From positions 124,001 to 188,000 of the forward strand of contig FPAN01000006.1 of the NCBI GenBank assembly GCA_900116395.1: a DNA stretch of 64,000 bases. Reading direction: 5' to 3'. Of the stretch, positions 41,869 to 50,682 are shown one piece after another (the stretch's first letter is position 1; each line of letters begins with the position of its first letter). This DNA comes from Lachnospiraceae bacterium XBD2001 (lineage in GTDB: Bacteria; Bacillota; Clostridia; Lachnospirales; Lachnospiraceae). The position numbers and the translations under genes were made by a program. The notes under the pieces are model-generated. The model saw only the letters and a list, made by a program, of their open reading frames with translations. It was not told the DNA's origin and did not search any database.

Positions 41869-42228
41869 TTACTCCTCAATATGTTCCTTGCCCTGTCCCA
41901 TGATGGTGCGTACATGGTCGTCTGCCAAGGAATAAATCATCTGCTTGCCATCCCGACGTGCCTTCACCAGACCTGCGGTCTTAAGAATCTTCAGCTGGTG
42001 GGATACGGCGGACTGGGTCATGCCAAGACTCTCTGCCAGATCGCATACGCATATTTCATTGGAAAAAAGAGCGAATAGTATTTTGATTCGAGAGGAATCA
42101 CCAAAGACCTTAAACAGTTCGGCCAAGTCATACATCTCATCCTCGTCCGGCATCTGGGAACGTACTACATTGACAACGTCGTTGTGTACGCAGGTCTCTT
42201 CGCAATGCTCTACATCTGCAACTGCCAT
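41869..42228 (-). CDS. ArsR/SmtB family zinc-or-cadmium-sensing repressor
   Basis: A 119-residue winged-helix repressor. The DNA helix is ESLGMTQSAVSHQLKILKTAGLV. Two metal sites can be read: a CadC-like site from N-terminal Cys9 and Cys13 plus Cys60 and Cys62 (EICVCD), and an SmtB-like alpha-5 site Asp103, His105, His116, Glu119 with the exact DxHx10HxxE spacing. It is the first gene of the efflux operon and an operator overlaps its promoter. Metal binding is expected to release DNA and induce the ATPase. Confidence 0.93.
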   Translation of the reverse strand: MAVADVEHCEETCVHNDVVNVVRSQMPDEDEMYDLAELFKVFGDSSRIKILFALFSNEICVCDLAESLGMTQSAVSHQLKILKTAGLVKARRDGKQMIYSLADDHVRTIMGQGKEHIEE

Positions 42229-42244
42229 GTTGTCCTCCTTTCCT

Positions 42245-42305
42245 CATATGAACATCTGAATGATTGTTCATATGTTCATTATAACAGAGAAACCCAGGAA
42301 GTCAA
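42245..42305 (-). promoter_or_regulatory. Promoter and operator of the metal-efflux operon
   Basis: On the minus strand TTGACT (42305-42300), a 16-nt spacer and TATAAT (42283-42278) form the promoter. A perfect inverted repeat CATATGAACA-N10-TGTTCATATG (42245-42274) sits at the start site, resembling the 12-2-12 operator of ArsR/SmtB repressors (TGAA...TTCA). Confidence 0.8.
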
Positions 42306-42351
42306 CCACTATATCTTGGGGTGCGAAAACGTTTTAACCACGTTTCCTTGT
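42306..42351 (+). promoter_or_regulatory. Pair of NrdR-like boxes before nrdD
   Basis: CCACTATATCTTGG (42306-42319) matches the NrdR consensus ACACTATATATTGT at 11 of 14 positions. A weaker box, CCACGTTTCCTTGT (42338-42351, 8 of 14), lies 32 bp on, the three-turn spacing NrdR needs. The rest of the 250-bp gap up to nrdD shows no ORF or clear riboswitch. Confidence 0.5.
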
Positions 42352-42555
42352 ATTATTTTTGAAAAAATTTACATATTTTTTGGTTTTGCCTCTTCCATTT
42401 TTCTTCCCTATGGTATATCATTGGTGATGTACAAGATGTTGTGTTCGACCGATCGATTTTGTTCTAGATTTTGTGATTTGTCTTGTAATTTCACTTTTTC
42501 CATTGAATTATTAGAAAACTAGAGAAGTTTTATAAATATAGAGGAGGAGTTTGGT

Positions 42556-44787
42556 TTGGAAACAAAAGATTTAGAAGTACGCACCCACATTATTAAGCGT
42601 AATGGCCGTGAGGTAGACTTCCAGAAGGAGAAGATTGTCAACGCTATCCGTAAGGCAAATGCGGAGATTGCCGGAATCCATCAGATGAACGATTTCCAGA
42701 TTCAGGCAGTAGCTGACAAGATTGCCCGTCAGGTCGCTGAATCTTCCCATGCAGTGAACGTAGAGGATATCCAGGATATGGTTGAGACCGGTATCATGGA
42801 GATGCGTTGTTACGAGGTTGCCCAGAAGTACGTTCGTTATCGCTATAAGCGTGAGCTGTCCCGTAAGACCAACACCACAGACAATGGAATCCTTGCTCTC
42901 ATTGACCAACTGAACGAAGAAGTGAAGCAGGAGAACTCTAACAAGAACCCGGTCATTAACTCTACCCAGCGTGATTACATGGCAGGCGAAGTTAGTAAGG
43001 ATTTGACCCAGCGTGTGCTTTTGCCGGAAGAGATTACCAAGGCACATGAAGAGGGTATCATCCACTTCCATGATTCCGATTACTTCGCACAGCGTGAGCA
43101 CAACTGTGATTTGATTAACTTAGAGGATATGTTGTGGAACGGAACCGTTATTTCCGAGACCATGATTGAGCGTCCACACAGCTTCTTTACTGCTTGTAAC
43201 GTAACCACCCAGATTGTGGCTCAGGTTGCTTCCAACCAGTACGGCGGACAGTCCTTCTCTTTGTCACACTTGGCTCCGTTCGTTGACATCAGCCGTAAGA
43301 AGATTCGTGCCCAGGTAATCGCTGAGCGTGAAGAGTGCGGCGAAGCTATTGATGATAAGATTGTAGACAAGCTGACTGAGAATCGTCTGGAGACAGAGAT
43401 CCGCAACGGTATCCAGACCATTCAGTACCAGTTGATTACCTTGATGACCTGTAACGGACAGGCTCCGTTCGTAACCATGTTCATGTATTTGGACGAGGTT
43501 CCGGAAGGCCAGACCAGAGAAGATCTTGCCAAGATTATCAAGGAAGTTCTTCTTCAGAGAATGCAGGGCGTGAAGAATGAGAAGGGTGTTTGGGTAACAC
43601 CGGCATTCCCGAAGCTCATCTATGTTTTGGATGAGGACAATATTCATGAAGACTCACCTTACTTCTACTTAACCGAGTTGGCTGCCAAGTGTACCGCGAA
43701 GCGTATGGTTCCGGATTACATTTCCGCGAAGGTTATGAAGGAGTTGAAGGGTGGAGACCTCTACACCTGTATGGGTTGCCGTTCTTTCCTGACACCGGAT
43801 CGTTTTACCGCTGCAGGCATCGGCAATATTGAGAAGCGTAAGAATTACCGCGAAGGCGAGCACCGTTACTACGGCCGTTTCAACCAGGGTGTTGTTACCA
43901 TTAACCTGGTAGATGTTGCTTGTTCTTCCTATGGAGATATGGACAAGTTCTGGGCAATCTTAGAGGACCGCTTGGAGTTATGCCATCGTGCACTTCGTTG
44001 CCGTCATGAGCGTTTGCTTGGCACTGTATCCGATGTTGCTCCAATCTTGTGGCAGCATGGTGCATTGGCTCGTCTTGAGAAGGGTGAGACCATTGATAAG
44101 TTGTTATACAATGGATACTCTACGATCTCCCTTGGCTATGCCGGCTTAAGCGAGATGTGCTACCGTATGCTTGGTGTTTCTCACACCGATCCAATGGGCA
44201 AGGAATTTGCTCTGAAGGTTATGCAGAAGCTGAATGATAAGTGTGCTGAGTGGAAGGCTGCCGAGAATATTGATTATTCCGTATACGGTACTCCAATGGA
44301 ATCCACTACCTACAAGTTCGCTAAGGCATTACAGAAGAGATTCGGTATCATTCCTCACGTTACCGACAAGAACTACATTACCAACAGCTATCACGTACAT
44401 GTTACCGAGGAAATCGATGCATTCGACAAGCTGAAGTTCGAGTCCGAATTCCAGAAGTTGTCTCCGGGTGGAGCCATCAGCTACATCGAGGTTCCGAACA
44501 TGCAGCATAACATTCCTGCAGTTATCTCTGTGATGAAGTTCATCTATGATAACATCATGTATGCAGAGCTGAATACCAAGAGCGATTATTGCGAGGTATG
44601 TGGTTATGACGGTGAGATTAAGATTGTAGAGGACAAGTCCGGTAAGCTGGTTTGGGAGTGCCCGAACTGCGGTAACCGTGACCAGGACAAGATGTCCGTT
44701 GCACGTCGTACCTGCGGCTACATCGGAACCCAGTTCTGGAACCAGGGACGTACCCAGGAGATTAAGGATCGTGTCCTTCATTTATAA
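42556..44787 (+). CDS. nrdD: Anaerobic (class III) ribonucleoside-triphosphate reductase
   Basis: Makes deoxyribonucleotides without oxygen using a glycyl radical. It has 743 residues and starts at TTG with GAGGAGGAG 6-7 nt before. The N-terminal ATP-cone (IIKRNGREVDFQKEKIVNAIRKAN) binds the dATP effector. The C-terminus has a Cys4 zinc site (CEVCGY and CPNCGN) and the radical site RRTCGYIGTQFWNQGR with Gly721. NrdG follows 81 bp downstream behind a hairpin terminator. Strict anaerobic growth is implied. Confidence 0.97.
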   Translation: METKDLEVRTHIIKRNGREVDFQKEKIVNAIRKANAEIAGIHQMNDFQIQAVADKIARQVAESSHAVNVEDIQDMVETGIMEMRCYEVAQKYVRYRYKRELSRKTNTTDNGILALIDQLNEEVKQENSNKNPVINSTQRDYMAGEVSKDLTQRVLLPEEITKAHEEGIIHFHDSDYFAQREHNCDLINLEDMLWNGTVISETMIERPHSFFTACNVTTQIVAQVASNQYGGQSFSLSHLAPFVDISRKKIRAQVIAEREECGEAIDDKIVDKLTENRLETEIRNGIQTIQYQLITLMTCNGQAPFVTMFMYLDEVPEGQTREDLAKIIKEVLLQRMQGVKNEKGVWVTPAFPKLIYVLDEDNIHEDSPYFYLTELAAKCTAKRMVPDYISAKVMKELKGGDLYTCMGCRSFLTPDRFTAAGIGNIEKRKNYREGEHRYYGRFNQGVVTINLVDVACSSYGDMDKFWAILEDRLELCHRALRCRHERLLGTVSDVAPILWQHGALARLEKGETIDKLLYNGYSTISLGYAGLSEMCYRMLGVSHTDPMGKEFALKVMQKLNDKCAEWKAAENIDYSVYGTPMESTTYKFAKALQKRFGIIPHVTDKNYITNSYHVHVTEEIDAFDKLKFESEFQKLSPGGAISYIEVPNMQHNIPAVISVMKFIYDNIMYAELNTKSDYCEVCGYDGEIKIVEDKSGKLVWECPNCGNRDQDKMSVARRTCGYIGTQFWNQGRTQEIKDRVLHL

Positions 44788-44814
44788 GAAGCAATTGTAA
44801 CGATAAGTTTTATG

Positions 44815-44849
44815 CCCTGCATCGCAATCCCGCGGTGCAGGGATTTTTT
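44815..44849 (+). terminator. Intrinsic terminator or attenuator between nrdD and nrdG
   Basis: An 11-bp stem (44815-44825 with 44832-44842) with a T run at 44844-44849. It stands between two genes that normally share a transcript, so read-through may set their ratio. The longest frame of nrdG begins inside this stem and is not the real start. Confidence 0.75.
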
Positions 44850-44868
44850 ACCAAAAGGGGTGAGTGAT

Positions 44869-45372
44869 TTGAACTATTCCGTAATTAAATATCATGACAT
44901 CGCCAACGGTACCGGAGTGCGTACGGTGCTGTTCGTCTCCGGCTGCACCCACCATTGCAAGGGCTGTTTTCAGCCTCAGACCTGGGACTTCAATTATGGA
45001 GAACCTTTTACCGAGGAAGTAGCACAGCAAATCATCGATTCCTTGGATGATCCCTTCACCGAAGGACTGACGCTCTTAGGTGGAGAACCGATGGAGCCGG
45101 ACAATCAGCGAGCATTGCTTCCTATGATTCGTAAGATTAAGAAGCTGCATCCGGAGAAGAATATCTGGTGCTATTCCGGCTATACTTACGAGACGGATTT
45201 GGCAGCGCCGGATGGCAAGGCTCATTGCGAGGTGACGGATGAACTGTTGGATACCTACGACATTCTTGTGGATGGAGAGTTCAAGCTGGAAGAAAAAGAT
45301 ATCTCTTTACAGTTTCGTGGAAGCCGCAATCAACGGATTCTGAACCTGAAGGAGTTGCGTGGCAACAAATAA
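44869..45372 (+). CDS. nrdG: Anaerobic ribonucleotide reductase activating protein
   Basis: Radical SAM enzyme that installs the glycyl radical on NrdD. The start is a TTG at 44869 giving MNYSVIKYHDI, the usual NrdG N-terminus; AAGGGGTG is correctly spaced. The 167 residues include the iron-sulfur motif SGCTHHCKGCF (CxxxCxxC, near residues 26-34), LLGGEPMEPDNQ and the C-terminal VDGEFKLEEKDISLQFRGSRNQRILNL. It is the partner of nrdD upstream. Confidence 0.95.
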   Translation: MNYSVIKYHDIANGTGVRTVLFVSGCTHHCKGCFQPQTWDFNYGEPFTEEVAQQIIDSLDDPFTEGLTLLGGEPMEPDNQRALLPMIRKIKKLHPEKNIWCYSGYTYETDLAAPDGKAHCEVTDELLDTYDILVDGEFKLEEKDISLQFRGSRNQRILNLKELRGNK

Positions 45373-45467
45373 TCCATAGAAGATTCATAGGAAATACTTG
45401 CGTTTGGCTGTATTTCGAGTATTCTAATAGAGAAAACCACATTGCATGTAAAGTATGAGGAGAAAAC

Positions 45468-46382
45468 ATGACAACAGAACAGATGGCTTCCGAAATTGAG
45501 AAGTTAAAAAAAGAAAAGAACGCCGTCATCATGGCTCACTACTATGTCTATGATGAGGTGCAGGATGCTGCTGATTTCGTAGGTGATTCTTTTTTCTTAA
45601 GCCGTAAGGCAACGGAAATTGATGCAGATATCATCGTCTTATGCGGTGTTCGTTTCATGGGCGAGAGTGCGAAGGTATTGAATCCGGACAAGAAGGTATT
45701 GATTCCGGAGTATGCTGCAGACTGCCCAATGGCCCATATGGCAACCGTAGAGAGCGTTGCTGCCATGCGTGAGCAGTACGACGATTTGGCTGTGGTATGT
45801 TACGTGAATTCCACAGCAGAGTTGAAGGCAGTAAGTGATGTTTGTGTAACCAGTGCCAATGCGCTGAAGATTGTATCCCGTTTGCCACAGAAGAATATTT
45901 TCTTCATTCCGGACCAGAACTTGGCACATTTCATTGCAGACCAGTTACCGGAGAAGAACTTCATTTTCAATGACGGATATTGCCATGTTCATCATGCACT
46001 TACCCGTGAAGATATGTTGAAGGCCAAGGCCGAGCATCCGAATGCGCTTCTTTGCGTACATCCGGAGTGCAAGCCGGAAGTGACTGCAGAGGCAGATTAT
46101 ATTGGAAGCACAGCGGGCATTATTAATTATGTAACTGAGTCCGATGCCAAGGAATTCTTAATCGGTACCGAGCTTGGTGTATTGCATGAGCTGCATAAGC
46201 GTAATCCGGACAAGACCTTCTATCCGGCTGCCGAGATGCAGATTTGCCCTAATATGAAGAAGATTACCATGGAGAAGCTTCTCGCCACATTGAAGGAGGA
46301 GCAGCCTGAGATTATCTTAAGTGATGATCTTATGGAGAATGCGAAAGCACCAATGATGCGTATGCTGGAATTGGCGAAGTAG
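45468..46382 (+). CDS. nadA: Quinolinate synthase
   Basis: Iron-sulfur enzyme joining iminoaspartate and dihydroxyacetone phosphate to quinolinate, the first committed NAD precursor. The 304 residues match the family. Cysteine-bearing motifs LCGVRFMGESAKVLNP, CVHPECKPEV and MQICPNMKKITMEKL provide the three ligands of the oxygen-sensitive 4Fe-4S cluster. AGGAG precedes the ATG. It starts the nadABC operon, with 18 and 9 bp gaps to nadB and nadC. No NiaR or NrtR gene or clear operator is in view. Confidence 0.96.
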   Translation: MTTEQMASEIEKLKKEKNAVIMAHYYVYDEVQDAADFVGDSFFLSRKATEIDADIIVLCGVRFMGESAKVLNPDKKVLIPEYAADCPMAHMATVESVAAMREQYDDLAVVCYVNSTAELKAVSDVCVTSANALKIVSRLPQKNIFFIPDQNLAHFIADQLPEKNFIFNDGYCHVHHALTREDMLKAKAEHPNALLCVHPECKPEVTAEADYIGSTAGIINYVTESDAKEFLIGTELGVLHELHKRNPDKTFYPAAEMQICPNMKKITMEKLLATLKEEQPEIILSDDLMENAKAPMMRMLELAK

Positions 46383-46400
46383 TATTAGAAAGAGACGAAC

Positions 46401-47732
46401 ATGAATAAGAAGTATGATGCAGTGATTGTGGGTTGCGGCGTTGCCGGATGCTTCACTGCGCTACACTTGCCGTCGGATTGGCAGATTCTTATGGTAACCA
46501 AGAGCGATATGGAAGAAAGCGATTCTTTCTTAGCCCAGGGTGGAATCTGTGTATTAAAAGATGACAAGGATTATGATGCTTTTTTTGAAGACACCTTGCG
46601 TGCCGGACATTACGAGAACCGTCGTGAATCTGTGGATATTATGATTCGTGAATCCCGTGGTGTCATTAACGAATTGATTGGATACGGCGTGGATTTTGAA
46701 AAAGAAAACGGACAGCTTCGCTATACCAGAGAAGCAGCTCATTCCACCAACCGTATTCTCTACCACGAAGATGTCACCGGACGGGAGATTACCAGTAAGC
46801 TCTTAGCGGCAGTGAAGAAATTATCCAATGTGACCTTGCTGGAACACACCACCATGATTGATATTCTCTGCCGGAACAATTCCTGTGACGGTGTGCTGTT
46901 ACAGATGGAAGACGGCAGCTTAGAAGCGGTTTTCGGTGGACATATTATCTGGGCTTGCGGCGGTATCGGTGGTATCTACGAGAACTCCACCAATTATCCG
47001 CACTTGACGGGAGATGCCTTGGCATTATCCTTACGCCATGGCATTGAGTTGGAGCATATCAATTATGTTCAGATTCATCCGACCACCTTCTATACCGAGA
47101 AGAAGGAACGACGTTTCTTAATCTCTGAGTCGGTCCGGGGAGAAGGCGCTGTCCTATTGGATAAGAACGGCAACCGTTTTACCAATGAGTTATTGCCCCG
47201 GGATGTATTGACCGGTGAGATTCGCAAGCAGATGGCTAAGGACGGAACCAAGCACGTGTGGCTGAACATGATGGCCATTACGGATTTGGATATTACCAAG
47301 CGCTTCCCGAACATCTATCGCCATTGTTTGGAAGAGGGATATGACGTAACCAAGGAGTGGATTCCGGTGGTACCGGCCCAGCATTACTTCATGGGCGGTG
47401 TCCATGTGGATCGTTACAGTCATACTTCCATGCGCCACTTATATGCAGCCGGAGAGACTTGCTGCAACGGCGTACACGGACGGAATCGACTGGCTAGTAA
47501 CTCCCTTTTGGAGAGTCTGGTTTTTGCCAAAAACGCAGCCCTTCGCATGTCTGAAATGGATACAGATCACAGCGGAGAACGCACACCGCGATTTGCGGAT
47601 ACCATCGACCTTCCTTTGGAAGAGTTACAGAAGGTTTATCGGATTGTTGCACGTATCGACAATCTGGAAGACTTTGCAGAGGAGAATAAGCAACTGATCT
47701 GGGACGAGATTCATCGCCTGGATGCAGAGTAA
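46401..47732 (+). CDS. nadB: L-aspartate oxidase
   Basis: FAD enzyme oxidising aspartate to iminoaspartate for NadA. It has 443 residues, about 90 fewer than the E. coli enzyme, because the C-terminal helical domain is short. The N-terminal FAD motif is VIVGCGVAGCFTALHL, then FLAQGGICV, RDVLTGEIRKQM, and the active-site region QHYFMGGVHVDRYSHTSMRHLYAAGE. In strict anaerobes such enzymes may use fumarate as electron acceptor. It is the second gene of nadABC. Confidence 0.95.
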   Translation: MNKKYDAVIVGCGVAGCFTALHLPSDWQILMVTKSDMEESDSFLAQGGICVLKDDKDYDAFFEDTLRAGHYENRRESVDIMIRESRGVINELIGYGVDFEKENGQLRYTREAAHSTNRILYHEDVTGREITSKLLAAVKKLSNVTLLEHTTMIDILCRNNSCDGVLLQMEDGSLEAVFGGHIIWACGGIGGIYENSTNYPHLTGDALALSLRHGIELEHINYVQIHPTTFYTEKKERRFLISESVRGEGAVLLDKNGNRFTNELLPRDVLTGEIRKQMAKDGTKHVWLNMMAITDLDITKRFPNIYRHCLEEGYDVTKEWIPVVPAQHYFMGGVHVDRYSHTSMRHLYAAGETCCNGVHGRNRLASNSLLESLVFAKNAALRMSEMDTDHSGERTPRFADTIDLPLEELQKVYRIVARIDNLEDFAEENKQLIWDEIHRLDAE

Positions 47733-47741
47733 GGAGAAAAG

Positions 47742-48593
47742 ATGACAGATATTACATTGAAGCTGAATGCAGATCCGTTGATCCTGCAGGCCTTAAGAGA
47801 AGATATTTCCAGCGAAGACGTTACCACCAATGCGGTAATGCCGGAGAAGAAGTTGGGTACCGTAGAGTTGATCTGTAAGCAGGACGGTATCATCGCCGGA
47901 TTACAGGTATTCGAGCGTACGTTCCAGTTGTTGGATCCGGAGACCAAGGTAGAGTTCTATGCCAAGGACGGAGATGCTGTGAAGAACAAGCAGCTCTTAG
48001 CCAAGGTAACCGGTGACATCCGCGTGTTGTTATCCGGTGAGCGTACTGCGCTGAATTACCTGCAGCGCATGAGTGGTATCGCAACCTACACCAGAGGGGT
48101 TGCAGATCTTCTGGAAGGTACCAAGACCAAGCTGCTGGATACCCGTAAGACCACACCGAACAACCGTATCTTCGAGAAGTATGCGGTAACCGTTGGTGGC
48201 GGATACAATCACCGTTATAACTTATCCGACGGAGTTCTCCTGAAGGATAATCACATCGATGCAGCAGGTGGTGTGAAGAAAGCGGTTCTTGCAGCGAAGG
48301 CTTACGCACCGTTCGTTCGCAAGATTGAGGTTGAGGTAGAGAACATGGATATGGTTCGCGAGGCGGTAGAAGCCGGCGCAGACATCATCATGTTGGATAA
48401 TATGAGTCACGAGCAGATGGCAGAGGCAGTTGCTTACATCGACGGACGTGCCGAGACCGAGTGTTCCGGTAACATTACCAAGGAGAACGTGAAGGCCATC
48501 ACCGACATCGGTGTGGATTATGTATCTTCCGGAGCCTTAACACATTCCTCTCCGATCTTAGACGTATCCCTGAAGAATTTAAGAGTTTTATAA
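47742..48593 (+). CDS. nadC: Nicotinate-nucleotide diphosphorylase (carboxylating)
   Basis: Converts quinolinate and PRPP to nicotinate mononucleotide. The 283 residues carry the core SGERTALNYLQRMSGIATYT, LLDTRKTTPNNRIFEKYAV, GGGYNHRYNLSDGVLLKDNHI and the phosphate-binding EVEVENMDMVREAVEAGADIIMLDN. It lies 9 bp downstream of nadB and ends 7 bp before a terminator, completing the nadABC pathway. Confidence 0.96.
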   Translation: MTDITLKLNADPLILQALREDISSEDVTTNAVMPEKKLGTVELICKQDGIIAGLQVFERTFQLLDPETKVEFYAKDGDAVKNKQLLAKVTGDIRVLLSGERTALNYLQRMSGIATYTRGVADLLEGTKTKLLDTRKTTPNNRIFEKYAVTVGGGYNHRYNLSDGVLLKDNHIDAAGGVKKAVLAAKAYAPFVRKIEVEVENMDMVREAVEAGADIIMLDNMSHEQMAEAVAYIDGRAETECSGNITKENVKAITDIGVDYVSSGALTHSSPILDVSLKNLRVL

Positions 48594-48599
48594 ATGACG

Positions 48600-48629
48600 A
48601 AAGACCGCGATTTTGCGGTCTTTTTTCTT
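48600..48629 (+). terminator. Rho-independent terminator of nadABC
   Basis: A perfect 9-bp stem (48600-48608 with 48615-48623), 6-nt loop and T run. Confidence 0.92.
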
Positions 48630-48657
48630 TGACTTTAAGGGTTTAAAGTGCTATAGT
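48629..48657 (+). promoter_or_regulatory. Promoter with internal inverted repeat for the ABC transporter operon
   Basis: TTGACT (48629-48634), 17-nt spacer and TATAGT (48652-48657). A perfect inverted repeat ACTTTAA-N4-TTAAAGT (48632-48649) overlaps the -35 and fills the spacer, and TTTGACTTTA recurs at 48670-48679, 42 bp downstream. The repeats suggest an operator for an unknown regulator. Confidence 0.6.
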
Positions 48658-48717
48658 CAAGAAAAGTTTTTTGACTTTAGGGAAAAGAAAAAAAGAAAAA
48701 GTAAAAGGAGAAAAAGG

Positions 48718-49752
48718 ATGAAAAAAAGATTACTGACAGGCTTACTCTGTGCATCTATGCTGGTGATGAGCATCACCGGATGTGGCGTAGATGCATCCCA
48801 ACAGACAACTGCGGATGCTACCGGTTCCGAGACCGAAGAGCAGACGGTGGATGAAGCACCGGAGAAATATACCGTAGGTGTCGTTCAATTGGTACAGCAT
48901 CCGGCATTGGATCAGGCCACAGAAGGTTTCCAGGACGCTTTGCGAGATAAGTTAGGTGACCAGGTGGAATTCGATGTTCAGAATGCTTCCGGCGATTCTG
49001 CCAATTGTAATACCATTGTGAATGGATTTGTTTCCAGTGAATATGATTTGATTATGGCCAATGCAACTCCGGCATTGCAGGCTGCTGTTTCCGGCACCAC
49101 TACAATTCCGGTGGTTGGTACTTCTGTTACTGATTATGCAGTTGCATTGGATATTGCTACAGAGGATTGGACCGGCGCAACCGGCAGCAATGCCACCGGT
49201 GTATCCGATTTGGCACCATTGGACCAGCAGGCTGCTATGATGAAGGAATTGTTCCCGGATGCGAAGAAGGTTGGCATTCTGTACTGTTCTGCAGAGGCGA
49301 ACTCCAAGTATCAGGCCCAGGTAATGACAGAGGAACTGGAGAAGCTTGGCTATACCGCAACTTCTTTTACATTCTCTGATACCAATGATGTTGCTACCGT
49401 TACCCAGACTGCATGTGCAGACAGCGATGTGATCTATATTCCTACTGACAACACAGCTGCAAGCTGTGCAGAGTTGATTGGTGGTGTTGTGGTCCCGGCA
49501 GGTGTTCCGGTACTGGCAGGTGAAGAGGGTATCTGCAAGGCTTGTGGTGTAGCAACTCTGACCATTAGCTATTATGATGTGGGATATCTTGCAGGCGAGA
49601 TGGCTTATGAGATTCTTGTGAACAAGGCAGATCCTGCAACCATGAATATTAAGTATGTAGATGAAGTGAAGAAGGAATACAATGCCACATTGGCAGAGAC
49701 CTTCGGCGTAGAGATTCCTTCCGATTACGCAGCAATTAAGACCGAGGAGTAA
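48718..49752 (+). CDS. TrpX-like ABC transporter substrate-binding lipoprotein
   Basis: A 344-residue binding lipoprotein of the ABC_sub_bind family (PF04392). The start at 48718 follows AAGGAG and begins the lipoprotein signal ending SITGC (Cys22); the longer frame runs through the promoter region. A Thr- and Glu-rich linker precedes YTVGVVQLVQHPALDQATEGFQDAL, VVGTSVTDYAVALD, KKVGILYCSAEANSKYQ and VSYYDVGYLAGEMAYEILVNKADPATM-like motifs. The permease and ATPase follow directly. TrpXYZ of streptococci is annotated for tryptophan; no T-box or Trp-linked site is seen here, so the substrate is left open. It is a shorter paralogue of the orphan protein at 5598. Confidence 0.85.
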   Translation: MKKRLLTGLLCASMLVMSITGCGVDASQQTTADATGSETEEQTVDEAPEKYTVGVVQLVQHPALDQATEGFQDALRDKLGDQVEFDVQNASGDSANCNTIVNGFVSSEYDLIMANATPALQAAVSGTTTIPVVGTSVTDYAVALDIATEDWTGATGSNATGVSDLAPLDQQAAMMKELFPDAKKVGILYCSAEANSKYQAQVMTEELEKLGYTATSFTFSDTNDVATVTQTACADSDVIYIPTDNTAASCAELIGGVVVPAGVPVLAGEEGICKACGVATLTISYYDVGYLAGEMAYEILVNKADPATMNIKYVDEVKKEYNATLAETFGVEIPSDYAAIKTEE

Positions 49753-49758
49753 TAGGCA

Positions 49759-50682
49759 ATGACACTCGTATCATTATTGAATCGTATGCCCGGCGATGTT
49801 GCCATTGGAATTATCTGGGGCATCATGGCTTTGGGTGTATATCTCACCTTTCGTATTTTGAATTTTGCAGATTTGACAGTAGACGGATCCTTTGCTACCG
49901 GCGGCGCAGTGGCAGTCGTTCTGATTACCTCCGGTGTTCCGTATCCGGTGGCAATGGCAGCTGCTTTTGCTGCAGGTCTGGTGGCCGGACTTTGCACCGG
50001 TTTACTTCATACCCTGCTTGGAATTCCGGATATTCTCTCCGGTATCCTGATGCAGTTGGCGTTGTATTCTGTGAATATCTTTTTGCTGGGCGGCGCCAAC
50101 AAGTCCATTGGCGTAGGCAAGTATAATCTCTGTGTTTCCATGCTGGCAGTCAGCATCAGTATTGTAATGGAGATTATCATTGCGGCAGTGATCATTGGCG
50201 TGATGTATTGGTATTTTGGTACCGAACAGGGAAGTGCCATTCGTGCAACGGGTAACAATCCTGCTATGAGCCGTGCCCAGGGCATTAACATTGGCCTGAT
50301 GAAAGTCATTGCACTTGCACTGAGCAATGGAATGGTTGCATTGGCCGGTTCTCTCATGGCACAGTTGAATGGATTTACCGACGTAGGTATGGGCCGTGGT
50401 GCCATTGTTATTGGATTGGCAGCGGTCATCATTGGAGAAGTAGCTTGCCATACCCTGTTTCGCAAGCGTACGAACTTCATGCTGCGTCTGGTGTTCGTCA
50501 TCATCGGCGGTGTGATTTACTATATGGTGATGGGATTCATTTCTTGGTTACGAGTTCCGACAGACGGTCTGAAATTATTTACGGCCCTCATTGTGGCTGC
50601 ATTCTTGGCAGTACCATATCTGAAAGGCAAGGCAAGCAGTTCCTTCCGGAAAGCTGGCCGGAGAGGGGCGGATGATTTATGA
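49759..50682 (+). CDS. TrpY-like ABC transporter permease
   Basis: A 307-residue membrane protein with about eight hydrophobic segments, of the branched-chain/sugar permease class (PF02653). Motifs GIIWGIMALGVYLTFRILNFADLTVDGSFATGGAV at the N-terminus and AIRATGNNPAMSRAQGINIGLMKVIAL in the main cytoplasmic loop are typical. It lies 6 bp after the binding-protein gene and overlaps the ATPase start by 4 bp, so the three are translated together. Confidence 0.9.
   Translation: MTLVSLLNRMPGDVAIGIIWGIMALGVYLTFRILNFADLTVDGSFATGGAVAVVLITSGVPYPVAMAAAFAAGLVAGLCTGLLHTLLGIPDILSGILMQLALYSVNIFLLGGANKSIGVGKYNLCVSMLAVSISIVMEIIIAAVIIGVMYWYFGTEQGSAIRATGNNPAMSRAQGINIGLMKVIALALSNGMVALAGSLMAQLNGFTDVGMGRGAIVIGLAAVIIGEVACHTLFRKRTNFMLRLVFVIIGGVIYYMVMGFISWLRVPTDGLKLFTALIVAAFLAVPYLKGKASSSFRKAGRRGADDL

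Noticed and set aside
42321-42340. A catabolite-response (cre) element before nrdD (GAAAACGTTTTAA)
   Set aside because: The symmetric core is present but both outer consensus positions are wrong, and the NrdR-like boxes overlap the region.
44812-44868. The longer reading of nrdG beginning at 44812
   Set aside because: Its first codons fall inside a terminator hairpin; the TTG at 44869 has a ribosome binding site and gives the usual NrdG N-terminus.
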